This document shows, piece by piece, positions 28,890-38,395 of a stretch of 64,000 nt of DNA. Source of the DNA: Acetobacter suratthaniensis (GTDB lineage Bacteria; Pseudomonadota; Alphaproteobacteria; Acetobacterales; Acetobacteraceae). The stretch is from positions 1 through 64,000 of the forward strand of contig NZ_JAFVMG010000003.1 in assembly GCF_017377745.1 (NCBI RefSeq), read 5' to 3'. Under the pieces are notes generated by a model. The model worked only from the letters and a program-made list of their open reading frames with translations. It had not been told where the DNA came from and made no database searches. Positions within the stretch are counted from its first letter, which is position 1. Each line of letters begins with the position of its first letter. Position numbers and translations under genes: made by a program.

Positions 28890-31094
28890 GTGTCAGCCAA
28901 AACGGGCCGTTCTGGCAGCAGGATCATCCACAACAGGGTCAAGCGGGGGGCTATGGTGCTGGCTCTTGCCGTGCTGGAGCCAGCAGGTCTGTCCTGTGCC
29001 GCTGTGGCCGAAACCGGGCATGACAGCACGCACCGGCCGGGTGGCGGGCGTGGGGAAAGACCGCTGATGGTGCATGGGCACAGAACCTCCACCACGGCGT
29101 CCATCGCGACCAAAACGGAAAACCATCCGGTGGTGAACACCGCGCAGTCTGTCACGGTCATTACCCGCAATGAAATGGATGTACGCGGTGTTCTCAGCCT
29201 GAGTCAGGCCGTGCGTTATGTGGCCGGTATCACGCAGGACCAGCGCGGCGCCACGGCTACACGGTATGATATGTTTGCCCTGCGCGGCTTTCCTGTTCCG
29301 GCTTATCTGGACGGGCTGAAACTCGAGGCCAGCCCCACCGGCTACGCCACGCCGCAGATAGACATGTTCCGGGTGGATCGGGTTGAGGTGCTCAAAGGCC
29401 CGTCCTCAGCACTGTATGGCCAGTCCAGCCCTGGTGGTCTGCTCGAAATGTCCAGCAAATTACCGCAAGAAACCCGCTCATATGGTAGTATTGCGGCAAC
29501 CGGTGGCAGTTTTGACCTGTACCGCGTGGATGCGGATGTAGGCGGCTGGGCCACGGATAATGGCAAGATACGCTACCGGATTTATGGCACAGCCAATGGT
29601 TCGCACAGCCAGCTTAGCCAGACCGGCAGCCGCCGCTTCAGTATCAGCCCGGCCGTGACCTTCGGGGGTGATGGCCCCACAACGCTTACACTGCTGGGGA
29701 ATTACCAGTACGATCCCACCAATGCCTCATACGGTTCGGTGCCGCTTATAGGGTCTCTCGTGAAGGGGCCTTCGGGCTGGATTGCCCGTGACTTTTATGA
29801 TGGAGACAAGGCCTTTGAGGAATACCGCCGCAAGCAGGGGTCTTTTACCTATATCCTGACCCACCATTTCAGCCACGCATGGGAGCTGGTGTCTCGTGCG
29901 CGGTATGACGATATTAAAACCGATTACGAAAGCGTTTACACGACAGGCAAGTGGCTTTCCCCCACAACGGTGCAGCGCGCCACGTTCGGGAGCGACGAGC
30001 AACTGCGCCGGGTGGCGATGGATACGCAGCTTCTGGGTCATGTGCAGACCGGCCCTGTCCATCATACCCTGATGGTGGGGGTGGACTACGATTACACCCA
30101 CGCCACAGAACTGGCGCGCAAAGGCACGGCGCCGAGCCTCGATGTCCTGCATCCGGTGTATGACGGGGCTATTCCTGTGCCGTCGCTTGCCTCTGATTAC
30201 AATACCCGCCAGCAGCAGATTGGTGTGTACGCACAGGATGAAATGCAGATAGGCTCGCTCTACCTGACAGGAAGCCTGCGGAATGACTGGTACAGCGCAC
30301 GCCAGCAGGAATATGTGGCCAATACCAGCAACAGCCAGCACCCTTCGCAAATTTCCTTCCGGGTGGCGGGGCTTTATCATTTCAGTTTCGGGCTGGCCCC
30401 TTACATCAGCTATTCAACCTCGTTTCAGCCACAGGCGGGCATTGTGTCTGAAAATGGTGGGCGCACCACACATCAGGCTGATCCGTCCGTGGGCCGACAG
30501 CTTGAAGGGGGCGTAAAATATCAGATACCCGGCACATCGGTTCTGCTCAGTGCGGCAGGCTTTCATATCGAACAGAGCAACGTGCTGGTGTCGGTGGGAG
30601 ATGCGGTTTACAGCACCGAAAGTGGACGGGTGCGGGCGGATGGCTTCGAGTTCGAAGCCCATATGGATGTCCACCGTAACCTTATGGTGACAGCCGCATT
30701 CAGCGCCCAGCACGTGCATGATGATTCCACCGGTAAGGCGCTGGTGCAGTCGGGGCGGGGCAATGCGTCGTTGTTCGCATTTTACACGGTGCCAAGCGGG
30801 CGGCTGAAAGGTGTGGGGTTTGGCGGCGGGCTACGGTACGAGGCCAGTGCCTATGGTGGCTCCACGGCATCGATCAAGGATATCAGAATCCCCAGCTATG
30901 TCGTGTTTGACGGGGCGCTTCGATACGATCTTTCCGCCGCATCCGCTGCCCTGCGGGGGTGGACACTTTCTGCCAGCGTGCGCAACCTGTTTGATAAACG
31001 TTATATCGCAAGCTGCTATGGCTCGGCCTATAGCGAGTGGTGCTGGTATGGCGAGCGCCGCAACGCGCAGGCGACCGTAGCCTATAGCTGGTAA
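28890..31094 (+). CDS. TonB-dependent siderophore receptor
   Basis: The 734-residue outer-membrane receptor has a signal region with SCAAVAETGH, a plug domain (residues ~75-185: TAQSVTVITRNEMD, LRGFPVPAYLDGL, VEVLKGPSSALYGQSSPGGLLEM) and a 22-strand barrel ending in ATVAYSW. The C-terminal VRNLFDKRYIASCYG...CWYGERR with paired cysteines is characteristic of siderophore receptors of the FhuA/FoxA group. It starts with GTG at 28890 after a GGGGGGAGAG ribosome binding site. Iron control is expected for the family; no clear Fur box is seen. The iron-type ABC genes at 34.0-36.0 kb could be its inner-membrane partner. Confidence 0.9.
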   Translation: MSAKTGRSGSRIIHNRVKRGAMVLALAVLEPAGLSCAAVAETGHDSTHRPGGGRGERPLMVHGHRTSTTASIATKTENHPVVNTAQSVTVITRNEMDVRGVLSLSQAVRYVAGITQDQRGATATRYDMFALRGFPVPAYLDGLKLEASPTGYATPQIDMFRVDRVEVLKGPSSALYGQSSPGGLLEMSSKLPQETRSYGSIAATGGSFDLYRVDADVGGWATDNGKIRYRIYGTANGSHSQLSQTGSRRFSISPAVTFGGDGPTTLTLLGNYQYDPTNASYGSVPLIGSLVKGPSGWIARDFYDGDKAFEEYRRKQGSFTYILTHHFSHAWELVSRARYDDIKTDYESVYTTGKWLSPTTVQRATFGSDEQLRRVAMDTQLLGHVQTGPVHHTLMVGVDYDYTHATELARKGTAPSLDVLHPVYDGAIPVPSLASDYNTRQQQIGVYAQDEMQIGSLYLTGSLRNDWYSARQQEYVANTSNSQHPSQISFRVAGLYHFSFGLAPYISYSTSFQPQAGIVSENGGRTTHQADPSVGRQLEGGVKYQIPGTSVLLSAAGFHIEQSNVLVSVGDAVYSTESGRVRADGFEFEAHMDVHRNLMVTAAFSAQHVHDDSTGKALVQSGRGNASLFAFYTVPSGRLKGVGFGGGLRYEASAYGGSTASIKDIRIPSYVVFDGALRYDLSAASAALRGWTLSASVRNLFDKRYIASCYGSAYSEWCWYGERRNAQATVAYSW

Positions 31095-31178
31095 AAGCCG
31101 GGAAAAGGGGCATGGTGGCCACGCATTGGTGGCGCTACGGCTTTGCGCTGGGTTTTGTGAGCAGGCGCTAACGCGCGC

Positions 31179-31205
31179 GGGCCAGACGGTAAAACCGCCC
31201 GGCCC
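31179..31205 (-). terminator. Hairpin downstream of ilvE
   Basis: GGGCC (31179-31183) pairs with GGCCC (31201-31205), and inside it CGGT (31187-31190) pairs with ACCG (31194-31197) around AAA. It sits about 20 bases after the ilvE stop and between convergent genes. No U run follows on either strand, so it is a structural candidate only. Confidence 0.35.
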
Positions 31206-31223
31206 GTTGTGGTTCTGTGGGTT

Positions 31224-32327
31224 TTACAGAACGCGCTTGACCCATTCATGCGGGTCAGGCGCCCGGCCGAACTGAATGTCGCACAGGCCCTGACGCAGAC
31301 GGCTGGTGACAGGGCCCGCCGTCTGGCCATCGCCAATGGTGCAGTCGCCATGCGCACCCTTGAAGGCGCCAATGGGGGTCACAACCGCCGCCGTGCCACA
31401 GGCAAAGACTTCTTTCAGCCTGCCGGATGCCGCATCGCTGTAAAGCTGGTCGATGGCATAGCGTTCTTCACGCACGGTCAGGCCCTGATCGCGTGCGAGG
31501 GTCAGCAGCGAGTCCCGGGTGATGCCGTGCAGGATGGTGCCGCCATCGAGCGGAGGGGTCAGCAGCGTGCCGTCTTCCATCACCATCATGACGTTCATGC
31601 CGCCCATTTCTTCCAGCCAGCGGCGTTCCTGCGAATCAAGGAACAGAACCTGCTGGCAGCCGTGGGCCTTGCCTTCCATCTGGGCCGTCAGGCTGGCGGC
31701 GTAGTTGCCACCGCATTTGGCCGTGCCCGTGCCCCCGCGTGAGGCGCGTACGGAGTTTTCTTCCACCCATACGTTTACGCTGCCCGCTTCCTTGGAGAAA
31801 TATTCCCCCGCCGCACAGGCAATCACGATGAACTTGAATTCCGATGCGGGCTTGACCCCAAGAGCGGCTTCGGTCGCGATCATGAAAGGGCGGATATACA
31901 GCGTGCCGACCTCAGGTGCGGGCACCCAGTCGCGGTCGATGCTGACAAGCTGGCTCACCGCTTCAAGGAACAGATCCTCGGGCAGGTCGGCCATTGCCAT
32001 ACGCTCGGCTGACTTGCGAAAGCGCCGGGCATTGGCTTCGGGGCGGAACAGCAAAATACCGCCATCAGGCGCGCGGTAGGCCTTCATGCCCTCGAAAATT
32101 TCCTGCGCGTAGTGCAGAACCGAGGCCGCGGGGTCGAGCACCAGCGGCTGGCGCGGCGTAATCTCGGCAGAATGCCAGCCCCGGCCTTCCGTATAGGTAA
32201 TGACAACCATGTGGTCGGTAAACGCGCGACCGAAACCGGGGTTGGCGACAATGCGTTCGCGTTCCGCGGGGCTGATACCGTCTGTTTTACGTGTGATCTT
32301 GAAAAGGGTGTCGGGGGCTGTGGTCAT
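31224..32327 (-). CDS. ilvE: Branched-chain amino acid aminotransferase
   Basis: The 367-residue PLP enzyme of fold type IV interconverts Leu, Ile and Val with their 2-oxo acids. It is the longer type found with eukaryotic BCATs (LHYAQEIFEGMKAYR, RRFRKSAERMAM, YIRPFMIATEAALGV). The PLP lysine lies in GTGTAKCGGNYAAS. LEEMGGMNVMMV and the C-terminal FACGTAAVVTPIG complete the cofactor site. It stands alone, divergent from selO, with no ilv genes next to it. Confidence 0.95.
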   Translation of the reverse strand: MTTAPDTLFKITRKTDGISPAERERIVANPGFGRAFTDHMVVITYTEGRGWHSAEITPRQPLVLDPAASVLHYAQEIFEGMKAYRAPDGGILLFRPEANARRFRKSAERMAMADLPEDLFLEAVSQLVSIDRDWVPAPEVGTLYIRPFMIATEAALGVKPASEFKFIVIACAAGEYFSKEAGSVNVWVEENSVRASRGGTGTAKCGGNYAASLTAQMEGKAHGCQQVLFLDSQERRWLEEMGGMNVMMVMEDGTLLTPPLDGGTILHGITRDSLLTLARDQGLTVREERYAIDQLYSDAASGRLKEVFACGTAAVVTPIGAFKGAHGDCTIGDGQTAGPVTSRLRQGLCDIQFGRAPDPHEWVKRVL

Positions 32328-32558
32328 CGGTTCTGGCGTCTCCGTGGCGCTGGTGTCAGGACCAGTGGGCCGGTTCTCCGTGTCATGGTTTTCAGAGCGG
32401 CAGGCACGGGTTTTACGGCCTGTCCGGGCTGTTCGCGGCGGTGCTTCTCCCTATCATGTTCGGCGGGGCTGTGCCAGAGATGGGGCGGCATGCCCCACCG
32501 GCCTGAACAGAGACAGGCGGGTGAGAGCGATCATCAGATCAAGGGAGGGCGCTACGCC

Positions 32559-34055
32559 ATGGATGAGCAGCAACAGGGCGCATCTGGAGCGCCGAGACCC
32601 CCGGTTATGGCGCAGGCTTTCACGCAACTGCCAGAGTGGATGTACAATCAGGGCGCATTGTCGCCCGTGGTGGCGCCCCGGCTGATCCGGCTCAATGCCC
32701 CGCTGGCAGCCGAACTCGGGCTGGATGCGCACTGGCTGGCCGGGCCGCAGGGCTTGGCCATGCTGGCGGGCAACAGCATGCCAGCGGGAGTGGAGCCGGT
32801 GGCCACGGCCTATGCCGGGCACCAGTTCGGCTATTACAACCCGGCGCTGGGCGATGGCCGGGCGCTGCTTCTGGGCGATGTGCGCGACCGTTCTGGCCAT
32901 GTGCGCGAGATCCAGCTCAAGGGGGCCGGGCGCACGGTTTTTTCCCGCCGGGGCGATGGTCGGGCAGCGCTCGGGCCTGTGCTGCGCGAATACCTGCTAA
33001 GCGAAAGCATGGCGGCGCTGGGTATCCCCACCACCCGCGCGCTGGCGGCTGTGAGCACGGGCGAGACCGTTCAACGTGAAACAATGCTGCCCGGTGCGAT
33101 TCTGACGCGCGTGGCGTCCAGCCATCTGCGGGTTGGCACGTTTCAGTATGTAGCCGCCCGGCGTGACCCCGCCGCCCTGCGTCAGTTGCTGGATTTCGCC
33201 ATTGCCCGACATGATCCGCAGGCCCGGCAGAGTGAGACACCGGCACTCACCTTTCTGGAAAACGTGGTGGCGGCGCAGGCCAGCCTTGTGGCGCGCTGGA
33301 TGCTGGTGGGCTTTATCCACGGGGTGATGAACACCGATAACATGGCCATTTCGGGCGAGACGATTGATTACGGCCCCTGCGCCTTCATGGATGAGTACGA
33401 TCCGGCCACGGTGTTCAGTTTTATCGACGAGCAGGGGCGTTACGCCTACACGAACCAGCCCACCATCGCCCTGTGGAACCTGACCCGTCTGGCCGAAGCC
33501 CTGCTGCCGCTGCTGAGTGACAGCGAGGACGCGCGCCCGGTGCTGGCCCGGCAGGCGCTGGCGGGGTTCAATACCCGCTTTCATGCGGTTTATTTTGATG
33601 GCATGCGCGCAAAACTGGGCCTGACAACCCCGCAGGAGGGGGATGAAGCCCTCTTTGCCGCCCTGCTTGAAACCATGCATCAGACCCGTGCGGATATGAC
33701 AGGCACCTTCCGCGCACTCAGCCAGCCCGCCGTGCTGGCGGGGGAGGATGTGTCCGCCCTGCCAGCAGCTTTTGCGCCGTGGCTTGAGCGCTGGCAGCAA
33801 CGCCTCAGGCACGATGGCGCACTGTCACCCGCAGCCCGCGCGCAGGCCATGCAGGCGGTCAACCCGTGCTATATTGCGCGCAATCATCTGGTTGAGGCCA
33901 TGATCCGCAGCGCGGTGGAGGAGGGTGATTTTACCCCCTTCGAAACCCTGCTGGCGGTGCTGTCCAACCCTTATGCCCAACAGCCGGGGCGGGAGCGGTA
34001 TGCTCTGCCACCGGGGGCGGATGAGCGGGTGCGTTATACTTTCTGCGGCACCTGA
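32559..34055 (+). CDS. selO: Protein adenylyltransferase SelO (YdiU/UPF0061 family)
   Basis: The 498-residue pseudokinase-fold enzyme transfers AMP from ATP to Ser, Thr or Tyr of target proteins and is linked to redox stress in E. coli. Family landmarks are YAGHQFGYYNPALGDGRALLLG, QLKGAGRTVFSRRGDGRA, GIPTTRALAAVSTGE, RVASSHLRVGTFQ and HGVMNTDNMAISGETIDYGP, followed by the metal-site region CAFMDEYDP. The C-terminus YTFCGT is conserved. The frame is open far upstream, but the start at 32559 has GGGAGGG at the right distance. Divergent from ilvE. Confidence 0.92.
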   Translation: MDEQQQGASGAPRPPVMAQAFTQLPEWMYNQGALSPVVAPRLIRLNAPLAAELGLDAHWLAGPQGLAMLAGNSMPAGVEPVATAYAGHQFGYYNPALGDGRALLLGDVRDRSGHVREIQLKGAGRTVFSRRGDGRAALGPVLREYLLSESMAALGIPTTRALAAVSTGETVQRETMLPGAILTRVASSHLRVGTFQYVAARRDPAALRQLLDFAIARHDPQARQSETPALTFLENVVAAQASLVARWMLVGFIHGVMNTDNMAISGETIDYGPCAFMDEYDPATVFSFIDEQGRYAYTNQPTIALWNLTRLAEALLPLLSDSEDARPVLARQALAGFNTRFHAVYFDGMRAKLGLTTPQEGDEALFAALLETMHQTRADMTGTFRALSQPAVLAGEDVSALPAAFAPWLERWQQRLRHDGALSPAARAQAMQAVNPCYIARNHLVEAMIRSAVEEGDFTPFETLLAVLSNPYAQQPGRERYALPPGADERVRYTFCGT

Positions 34056-34861
34056 TCCGCTGTTTCCACGCCCTGCACACTCATGAACGCCTGGCCCTGT
34101 GTGCCTGTGTCCACACAGGCATGGATACGGTAGATGGCATGGAGCAGGGCTGGCGTCAGGATTGTGCGGGGGGCACCGAAGGCGCGCACCTGCCCCTCGT
34201 GCAGGATACAGGCCGTCTGGCACCAGTTTAGTGCCTGATTGAGGTCATGCAGCACCATGATGCAAACCAGACCTGAACGGGCCGCCTCCTCACGCAGCAG
34301 GGCCAGCACCCGGTACTGGTAATGTGGGTCGAGCGCACTGAGCGGTTCATCCAGCAGGAGTGCACGCGGGTGGCGGCTGAGCGCCTGCGCCAGCCCCACA
34401 AGCTGGCGCTGCCCGCCCGAGAGTTCATTGAGCGGACGCAGGGCGAGGGATGCGATCCCCATACGCTCCAGCCAGCCTAAGGCTGCGGGTATGTCATCCG
34501 CCTGTGCGGGGTGGGCGACACGCCGGGCGGCCAGCAGGGTTTCAAGCACACTCAGGCGCAAGGGTTCCGGCAGGCTTTGTGGCAGGGTGCAGCACAGGCG
34601 TGCGCGGGCCTTGAGGGGTAACCCGTCCAGCGCCTGCCCATGCAGCAAAACCCGCCCGCGTGCGGGTACAAGCCCGCCCATGGCACGCAATAGGGTCGAT
34701 TTTCCGCTGCCATTGGGGCCAAGCACGGCACACAGCACGCCGGGCGGAAAAGGGCCAAGGGTGATGTCATGCAGGATGGTATGGTGCCCGTGTCGGACGG
34801 ATAGCCCCTGCACGCTTAGTCCTGTGGCAGTTTTTGGGGGGGCTGTCGGCACGGTGTTCAT
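34034..34861 (-). CDS. Iron/cobalamin-type ABC transporter ATPase (FecE/BtuD family)
   Basis: The 275-residue ATPase is of the iron-siderophore/B12 import class. Walker A is GPNGSGKST, the Q-loop is CTLPQSLPEPLRLSV, the signature is LNELSGGQRQLV and Walker B is ALLLDEPLSALDP, followed by VLHDLNQAL. The start at 34861 overlaps the permease stop (ATGA). Its last 22 bases overlap the 3' end of selO on the other strand. With the FecCD permease it forms an importer lacking a substrate-binding protein here; the TonB receptor near 29-31 kb is a likely functional partner. Confidence 0.9.
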   Translation of the reverse strand: MNTVPTAPPKTATGLSVQGLSVRHGHHTILHDITLGPFPPGVLCAVLGPNGSGKSTLLRAMGGLVPARGRVLLHGQALDGLPLKARARLCCTLPQSLPEPLRLSVLETLLAARRVAHPAQADDIPAALGWLERMGIASLALRPLNELSGGQRQLVGLAQALSRHPRALLLDEPLSALDPHYQYRVLALLREEAARSGLVCIMVLHDLNQALNWCQTACILHEGQVRAFGAPRTILTPALLHAIYRIHACVDTGTQGQAFMSVQGVETADQVPQKV

Positions 34862-35961
34862 GCGCCGGGTTTCTGCCGCAGGATAATGGTCAGAAAAAAC
34901 GGAATACCCACCAGCGCTGTGACAATCCCTGTGGGTACGACAACACCCGGCACCAGCACGCGCGCCAGCAGGGCGGTGGTGGAGAGAATGAACGCACCGC
35001 TCAGCAGGCTTGCTGGAAGCGTGTAGCGCTGGTCTTCCCCCACAAGGCCACGGGCGATATGCGGCGCAATCAGCCCTACAAAGCCGATGACCCCCACAAA
35101 CGCCACGGCCAGTGCGCTCAGCAGGCTGATCCGCAACAGGGCGGCGCGGCGCAGGCGGGGTACATCCACACCAAGGCTGGCCGCGCGGTCTTCTCCCATG
35201 CGCAGGACGGTCAGCCGCCAGGCAGCCGCAAGCGCAAAAGGCAGGGTACCCGCCAGTGCAAGGGCCAGCAGGCCGATGGCGGGCCATGCTGCGCGGGTCA
35301 GGCTACCCAGTGTCCAGAATACGAGGTCTTGCAGGGTGTCTTCGCTGGCGATGAACTGCATCAGGGCGACAAGAGCCTGAAACGAAAACACCAGTGCTAC
35401 GCCACATAGCACCACCGTGCTGGTTTCTGCCCGCCCTGTTTCTGTCTGGCGCAGGCGGGTCAGGGTTTCGAGCAGCCAGACCGAGAGCATGGAGCACACA
35501 AAGGCGCTCAGTGCGATAATCCATGTTTGTGGCACCCCGCTGATATGCCAGCCTAGCACAATGGATAGCGAGGCCCCGAATGCCCCGGCGGCAGACGTGC
35601 CGAGTGTGAACGGGCTGGCGAGCGGGTTGGCAAGGACAGTCTGCATTTCTGCCCCGGCCAGCCCGAGTGCGGCCCCTACGCAGGCGGCCATGAGCGCGTA
35701 GGGCAGGCGGATGCGCCACAGGATCAGGCGCGCACCCGGTGGTGCGGTATCGGGGGTTAACAGGGCATGCAGCAGCGCACGGGGCGAAAGCGAGGCCGGG
35801 CCAATGGCGCAATCCGCCAGAATGGAGAGCAGTAGCCCCGCTGCCAGCAGGGCCAGCACAAGCTGTCGCCGCCGGTTTAATGCCGCACAGGCTGCCTGCG
35901 CCTTCGCGGTGGAAGGCAGGGCGGAGGGCAGGGCAGGGTGTGTGGGCGCTGGTTCAGGCAT
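34858..35961 (-). CDS. FecCD-family ABC transporter permease
   Basis: The 367-residue permease has about ten membrane helices. The first long helix is LVLALLAAGLLLSILADCAI. LRLPYALMAACVGAALGLAGAEMQ shows the conserved RLPR-type start of FecCD domains (here RIRLPYALM). Near the C-terminus FVGVIGFVGLIAPHIARGLVG is the classical EAA-like coupling loop. The substrate is most likely a ferric siderophore, heme or cobalamin. It is first in a two-gene operon with the ATPase and diverges from rluD with little spacing. Confidence 0.9.
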   Translation of the reverse strand: MPEPAPTHPALPSALPSTAKAQAACAALNRRRQLVLALLAAGLLLSILADCAIGPASLSPRALLHALLTPDTAPPGARLILWRIRLPYALMAACVGAALGLAGAEMQTVLANPLASPFTLGTSAAGAFGASLSIVLGWHISGVPQTWIIALSAFVCSMLSVWLLETLTRLRQTETGRAETSTVVLCGVALVFSFQALVALMQFIASEDTLQDLVFWTLGSLTRAAWPAIGLLALALAGTLPFALAAAWRLTVLRMGEDRAASLGVDVPRLRRAALLRISLLSALAVAFVGVIGFVGLIAPHIARGLVGEDQRYTLPASLLSGAFILSTTALLARVLVPGVVVPTGIVTALVGIPFFLTIILRQKPGA

Positions 35962-36069
35962 GTGGCCTTAATGAATGGCGCAGATCAGCCCGTAAGGCAA
36001 AGACTGCTGATGCACAGGCGTGCGGCATTCCACGCGCTGTTTTTCTTCCGGCCAGCGCACCGGTACGGT

Positions 36070-37143
36070 ATGGCTCCGCCTATGACTATGTCCAGCGCCC
36101 CTGCCAGCTCCCTTCATGATCAGGATTTCGATGCCAAACCCGGTTATACCGTGCTGAATACCCCTGCGGGTGGAGAGCGTCTGGCCTGCGTGGTGGAGGC
36201 CGCGCAGGCGGGTGAGCGGGTGGATCGCTATCTGGCCGCCTGCCTGCCCGCGCTGTCGCGCTCGCGCATCAAGGGGCTGATTGAGGCGGGGTGCCTGTTC
36301 GTGGGGGAGACCTGTGTGCGTGAGCCCGCAACCCTTGTGCGGGCAGGCATGGCGCTGGTGCTGGAGGTGCCGCCTGCGGCCCCTGCCACACCGGAGGGCG
36401 AGGTGGTTGCCTTTACCGTTCTGTTTGAGGACGATGACCTGATCGTGCTGGACAAGCCAGCCGGGCTGGTGGTGCATCCCGCCCCCGGTAACGAGACTGG
36501 TACGCTCGTTAACGGGCTGATCGCCCATTGCGGGGATAGTCTGAAGGGAATCGGCGGGGAGCGCCGTCCGGGTATTGTCCACCGGCTGGACAAGGATACA
36601 TCGGGCGTGATGGTGGCGGCCAAAACGGAAAAAGCCCATCTTGCTTTGTCGGAAGATTTCGCCGCCCGGCGGATCGACCGCGCCTATCTGGCTTTTTGCT
36701 GGGGCCTGCCTGCCCCGGCTGCGGGGGAGTATGAAGGGGCGATCGGCCGCGATAAGCGCGACCGTAAGCGCATGACCCTGACAGAGCGCGGCGGCAAATG
36801 GGCGCTGACACGCTACACCACCCTGCGGGCCTTTGGCACGGCTGCGGCCAAGGTAGAGTGCCGTCTGGCCACAGGGCGCACGCACCAGATCCGCGTGCAT
36901 TTTTCGGCTCATGGTCACCCGCTTATGGGCGATCCGCTCTATCTGCGCCGCCTGCCCGCTATTGCGCGGCAACTGCCTGCGGCCGCACGGGATGTGGCGC
37001 TGGATTTTCCGCGTCAGGCGCTGCATGCGGCCCGGCTCGGGTTTACCCACCCGCGCACAGGGGCCGAACTGCTGTTTGAAACCCCCATGCCAGCCGATAT
37101 GCAGGCACTCGAACACGCACTGGCCGAGTCCGGGAACGATTAG
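36070..37143 (+). CDS. rluD: Large-subunit rRNA pseudouridine synthase RluD
   Basis: The 357-residue protein makes pseudouridines in helix 69 of 23S rRNA. An S4-like RNA-binding domain (ERVDRYLAACLPALSRSRIKGLIEAG) is followed by the catalytic domain. DKPAGLVVHPAPGNETGTLVNGL is motif I, and GIVHRLDKDTSGVMVAAKT contains the catalytic Asp. ATGRTHQIRVHF and GHPLMGDPLY are motif III. The frame is open upstream to 35938 but would overlap the divergent permease start, so ATG 36070 (or 36082) is chosen. rluD directly upstream of rpoH is a common alphaproteobacterial order. Confidence 0.93.
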   Translation: MAPPMTMSSAPASSLHDQDFDAKPGYTVLNTPAGGERLACVVEAAQAGERVDRYLAACLPALSRSRIKGLIEAGCLFVGETCVREPATLVRAGMALVLEVPPAAPATPEGEVVAFTVLFEDDDLIVLDKPAGLVVHPAPGNETGTLVNGLIAHCGDSLKGIGGERRPGIVHRLDKDTSGVMVAAKTEKAHLALSEDFAARRIDRAYLAFCWGLPAPAAGEYEGAIGRDKRDRKRMTLTERGGKWALTRYTTLRAFGTAAAKVECRLATGRTHQIRVHFSAHGHPLMGDPLYLRRLPAIARQLPAAARDVALDFPRQALHAARLGFTHPRTGAELLFETPMPADMQALEHALAESGND

Positions 37144-37473
37144 CCTCCGAGCCTGAAAAAAGGCTATTTCAGGGCGAAAGACACAATAAAACGCCCCCGA
37201 TAATGACAGGGCTGAATGGCAGTCATGCCGGGGTGCTGTTTCCTTGACAGGCCCGGCGCATCAAGTGCAGGCTTGTCGCATCAGGCTCGTGATCCCGTAA
37301 CAGACGGGGCGCGCGGCGGGCCGGGTTGACCGTTGCTCATGTGCAGGGCGGTCAGCAGGTCAGATAAACGTCCATCGGGCGCTGAGCTTGCCTTATTTTG
37401 GCGTAATTTCCGTACGATGCGGGAACCTCGACACGCCCAAGGGAGTTTTCAGCGCGGGAGGAGTGTCAGGATC
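37144..37473. promoter_or_regulatory. rluD-rpoH intergenic and rpoH leader region
   Basis: This 330-base region should hold the rpoH promoter(s) and leader. Just after rluD two competing hairpins are possible: AGCCT/AGGCT (37150-37165) and CCTGAAA/TTTCAGG (37152-37173). TTGACA at about 37243 is a candidate -35 but its -10 is poor. GGGAGGAG and CAGGATC precede the rpoH ATG. No gene seen. Confidence 0.4.
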
Positions 37474-38361
37474 ATGGTATCTTCCGTTATTGATGTTGGG
37501 CCTGAAAGCAATCTTTCAAGGTACCTTCAGGAAATTCGTAAATTCCCCCTTCTTACCCCGGAGGAGGAGCTTTCCCTCTCGCGCCGGTGGAAGGAAACCG
37601 GCGATACACAGGCCGCCCACAGGCTGGTGACATCGCACCTGCGTCTGGTTGCCAAGATCGCCATGGGGTATCGCGGCTACGGCCTGCCGGTGAACGAGCT
37701 GATCAGCGAAGGCAATATCGGCATGATGCAAGCCGTACGCCGCTTCGACCCCGAAAAAGGGTTCAGGCTGGCCACGTATGCCATGTGGTGGATTCGCGCC
37801 GCCATTCAGGAATACATCCTGCATAGCTGGTCGCTGGTTAAAATGGGCACCACGGCTGCGCAGAAAAAGCTGTTCTTTAACCTGCGCCGCCTCAAAGGCC
37901 AGATGCAGGCCATTGATGATGGTGATCTGCGGCCTGAGCAGGTGGACAAGATCGCCAAAACACTCGGTGTGTCGGAACAGGATGTGGTGGACATGAACCG
38001 CCGCATGGCTGCTCCCGACCACAGCCTGAACGCTCCCATGCGGGCAGATCAGGACAGCGAGTGGCAGGATCGTCTGGTGGACGAGCAGCATAATCAGGAA
38101 GAGCTGTACGCCGAGAGCGAGGAAATGTCCGGTCGCAAGGCTCTGCTGGCATCGGCGCTGGAAGGGCTGAACGAGCGCGAACGCCGTATTTTCAACGAAC
38201 GGCGGCTCAAGGACGATCCTTCCACGCTTGAAGACCTCGCGCATGAATACGGCATTTCACGCGAGCGGGTGCGGCAGATCGAGGTTCGGGCCTTTGAAAA
38301 GGTTCAGGAAGCCATGAAGAAAGAAGTCGAAGCCCGGCGTGACGCCGCGCGCGGCGGCTAA
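37474..38361 (+). CDS. rpoH: RNA polymerase heat-shock sigma factor RpoH (sigma-32)
   Basis: The 295-residue sigma-70-family factor directs RNA polymerase to heat-shock promoters. Region 2 is clear (HLRLVAKIAMGYRGYG, LISEGNIGMMQAVRRFDPEKG, RLATYAMWWIRAAIQEYIL). The RpoH box QKKLFFNLR, which separates RpoH from other sigma factors, is present. Region 4 ends with the HTH LEDLAHEYGISRERVRQIEVRA. The frame is open to 37333, but ATG 37474 behind GGGAGGAG gives the standard N-terminus. It converges on recJ. Confidence 0.96.
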   Translation: MVSSVIDVGPESNLSRYLQEIRKFPLLTPEEELSLSRRWKETGDTQAAHRLVTSHLRLVAKIAMGYRGYGLPVNELISEGNIGMMQAVRRFDPEKGFRLATYAMWWIRAAIQEYILHSWSLVKMGTTAAQKKLFFNLRRLKGQMQAIDDGDLRPEQVDKIAKTLGVSEQDVVDMNRRMAAPDHSLNAPMRADQDSEWQDRLVDEQHNQEELYAESEEMSGRKALLASALEGLNERERRIFNERRLKDDPSTLEDLAHEYGISRERVRQIEVRAFEKVQEAMKKEVEARRDAARGG

Positions 38362-38395
38362 GTTTTTTTTCGGGGCGTCAGGCACGGGCGGGCGA

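Noticed and set aside
28583-29023. 146-codon plus-strand frame before the TonB receptor
   Set aside because: No ribosome binding site, no family resemblance, and it overlaps the receptor start in another frame.
35968-37116. 382-codon minus-strand frame under rluD
   Set aside because: RluD on the plus strand has all family motifs; the antisense product resembles nothing.
38330-38372. GC palindrome CGCCGCGCGCGGCG plus T run after rpoH as terminator
   Set aside because: The arms overlap so closely that no loop is left for a stable stem; not listed as a terminator.
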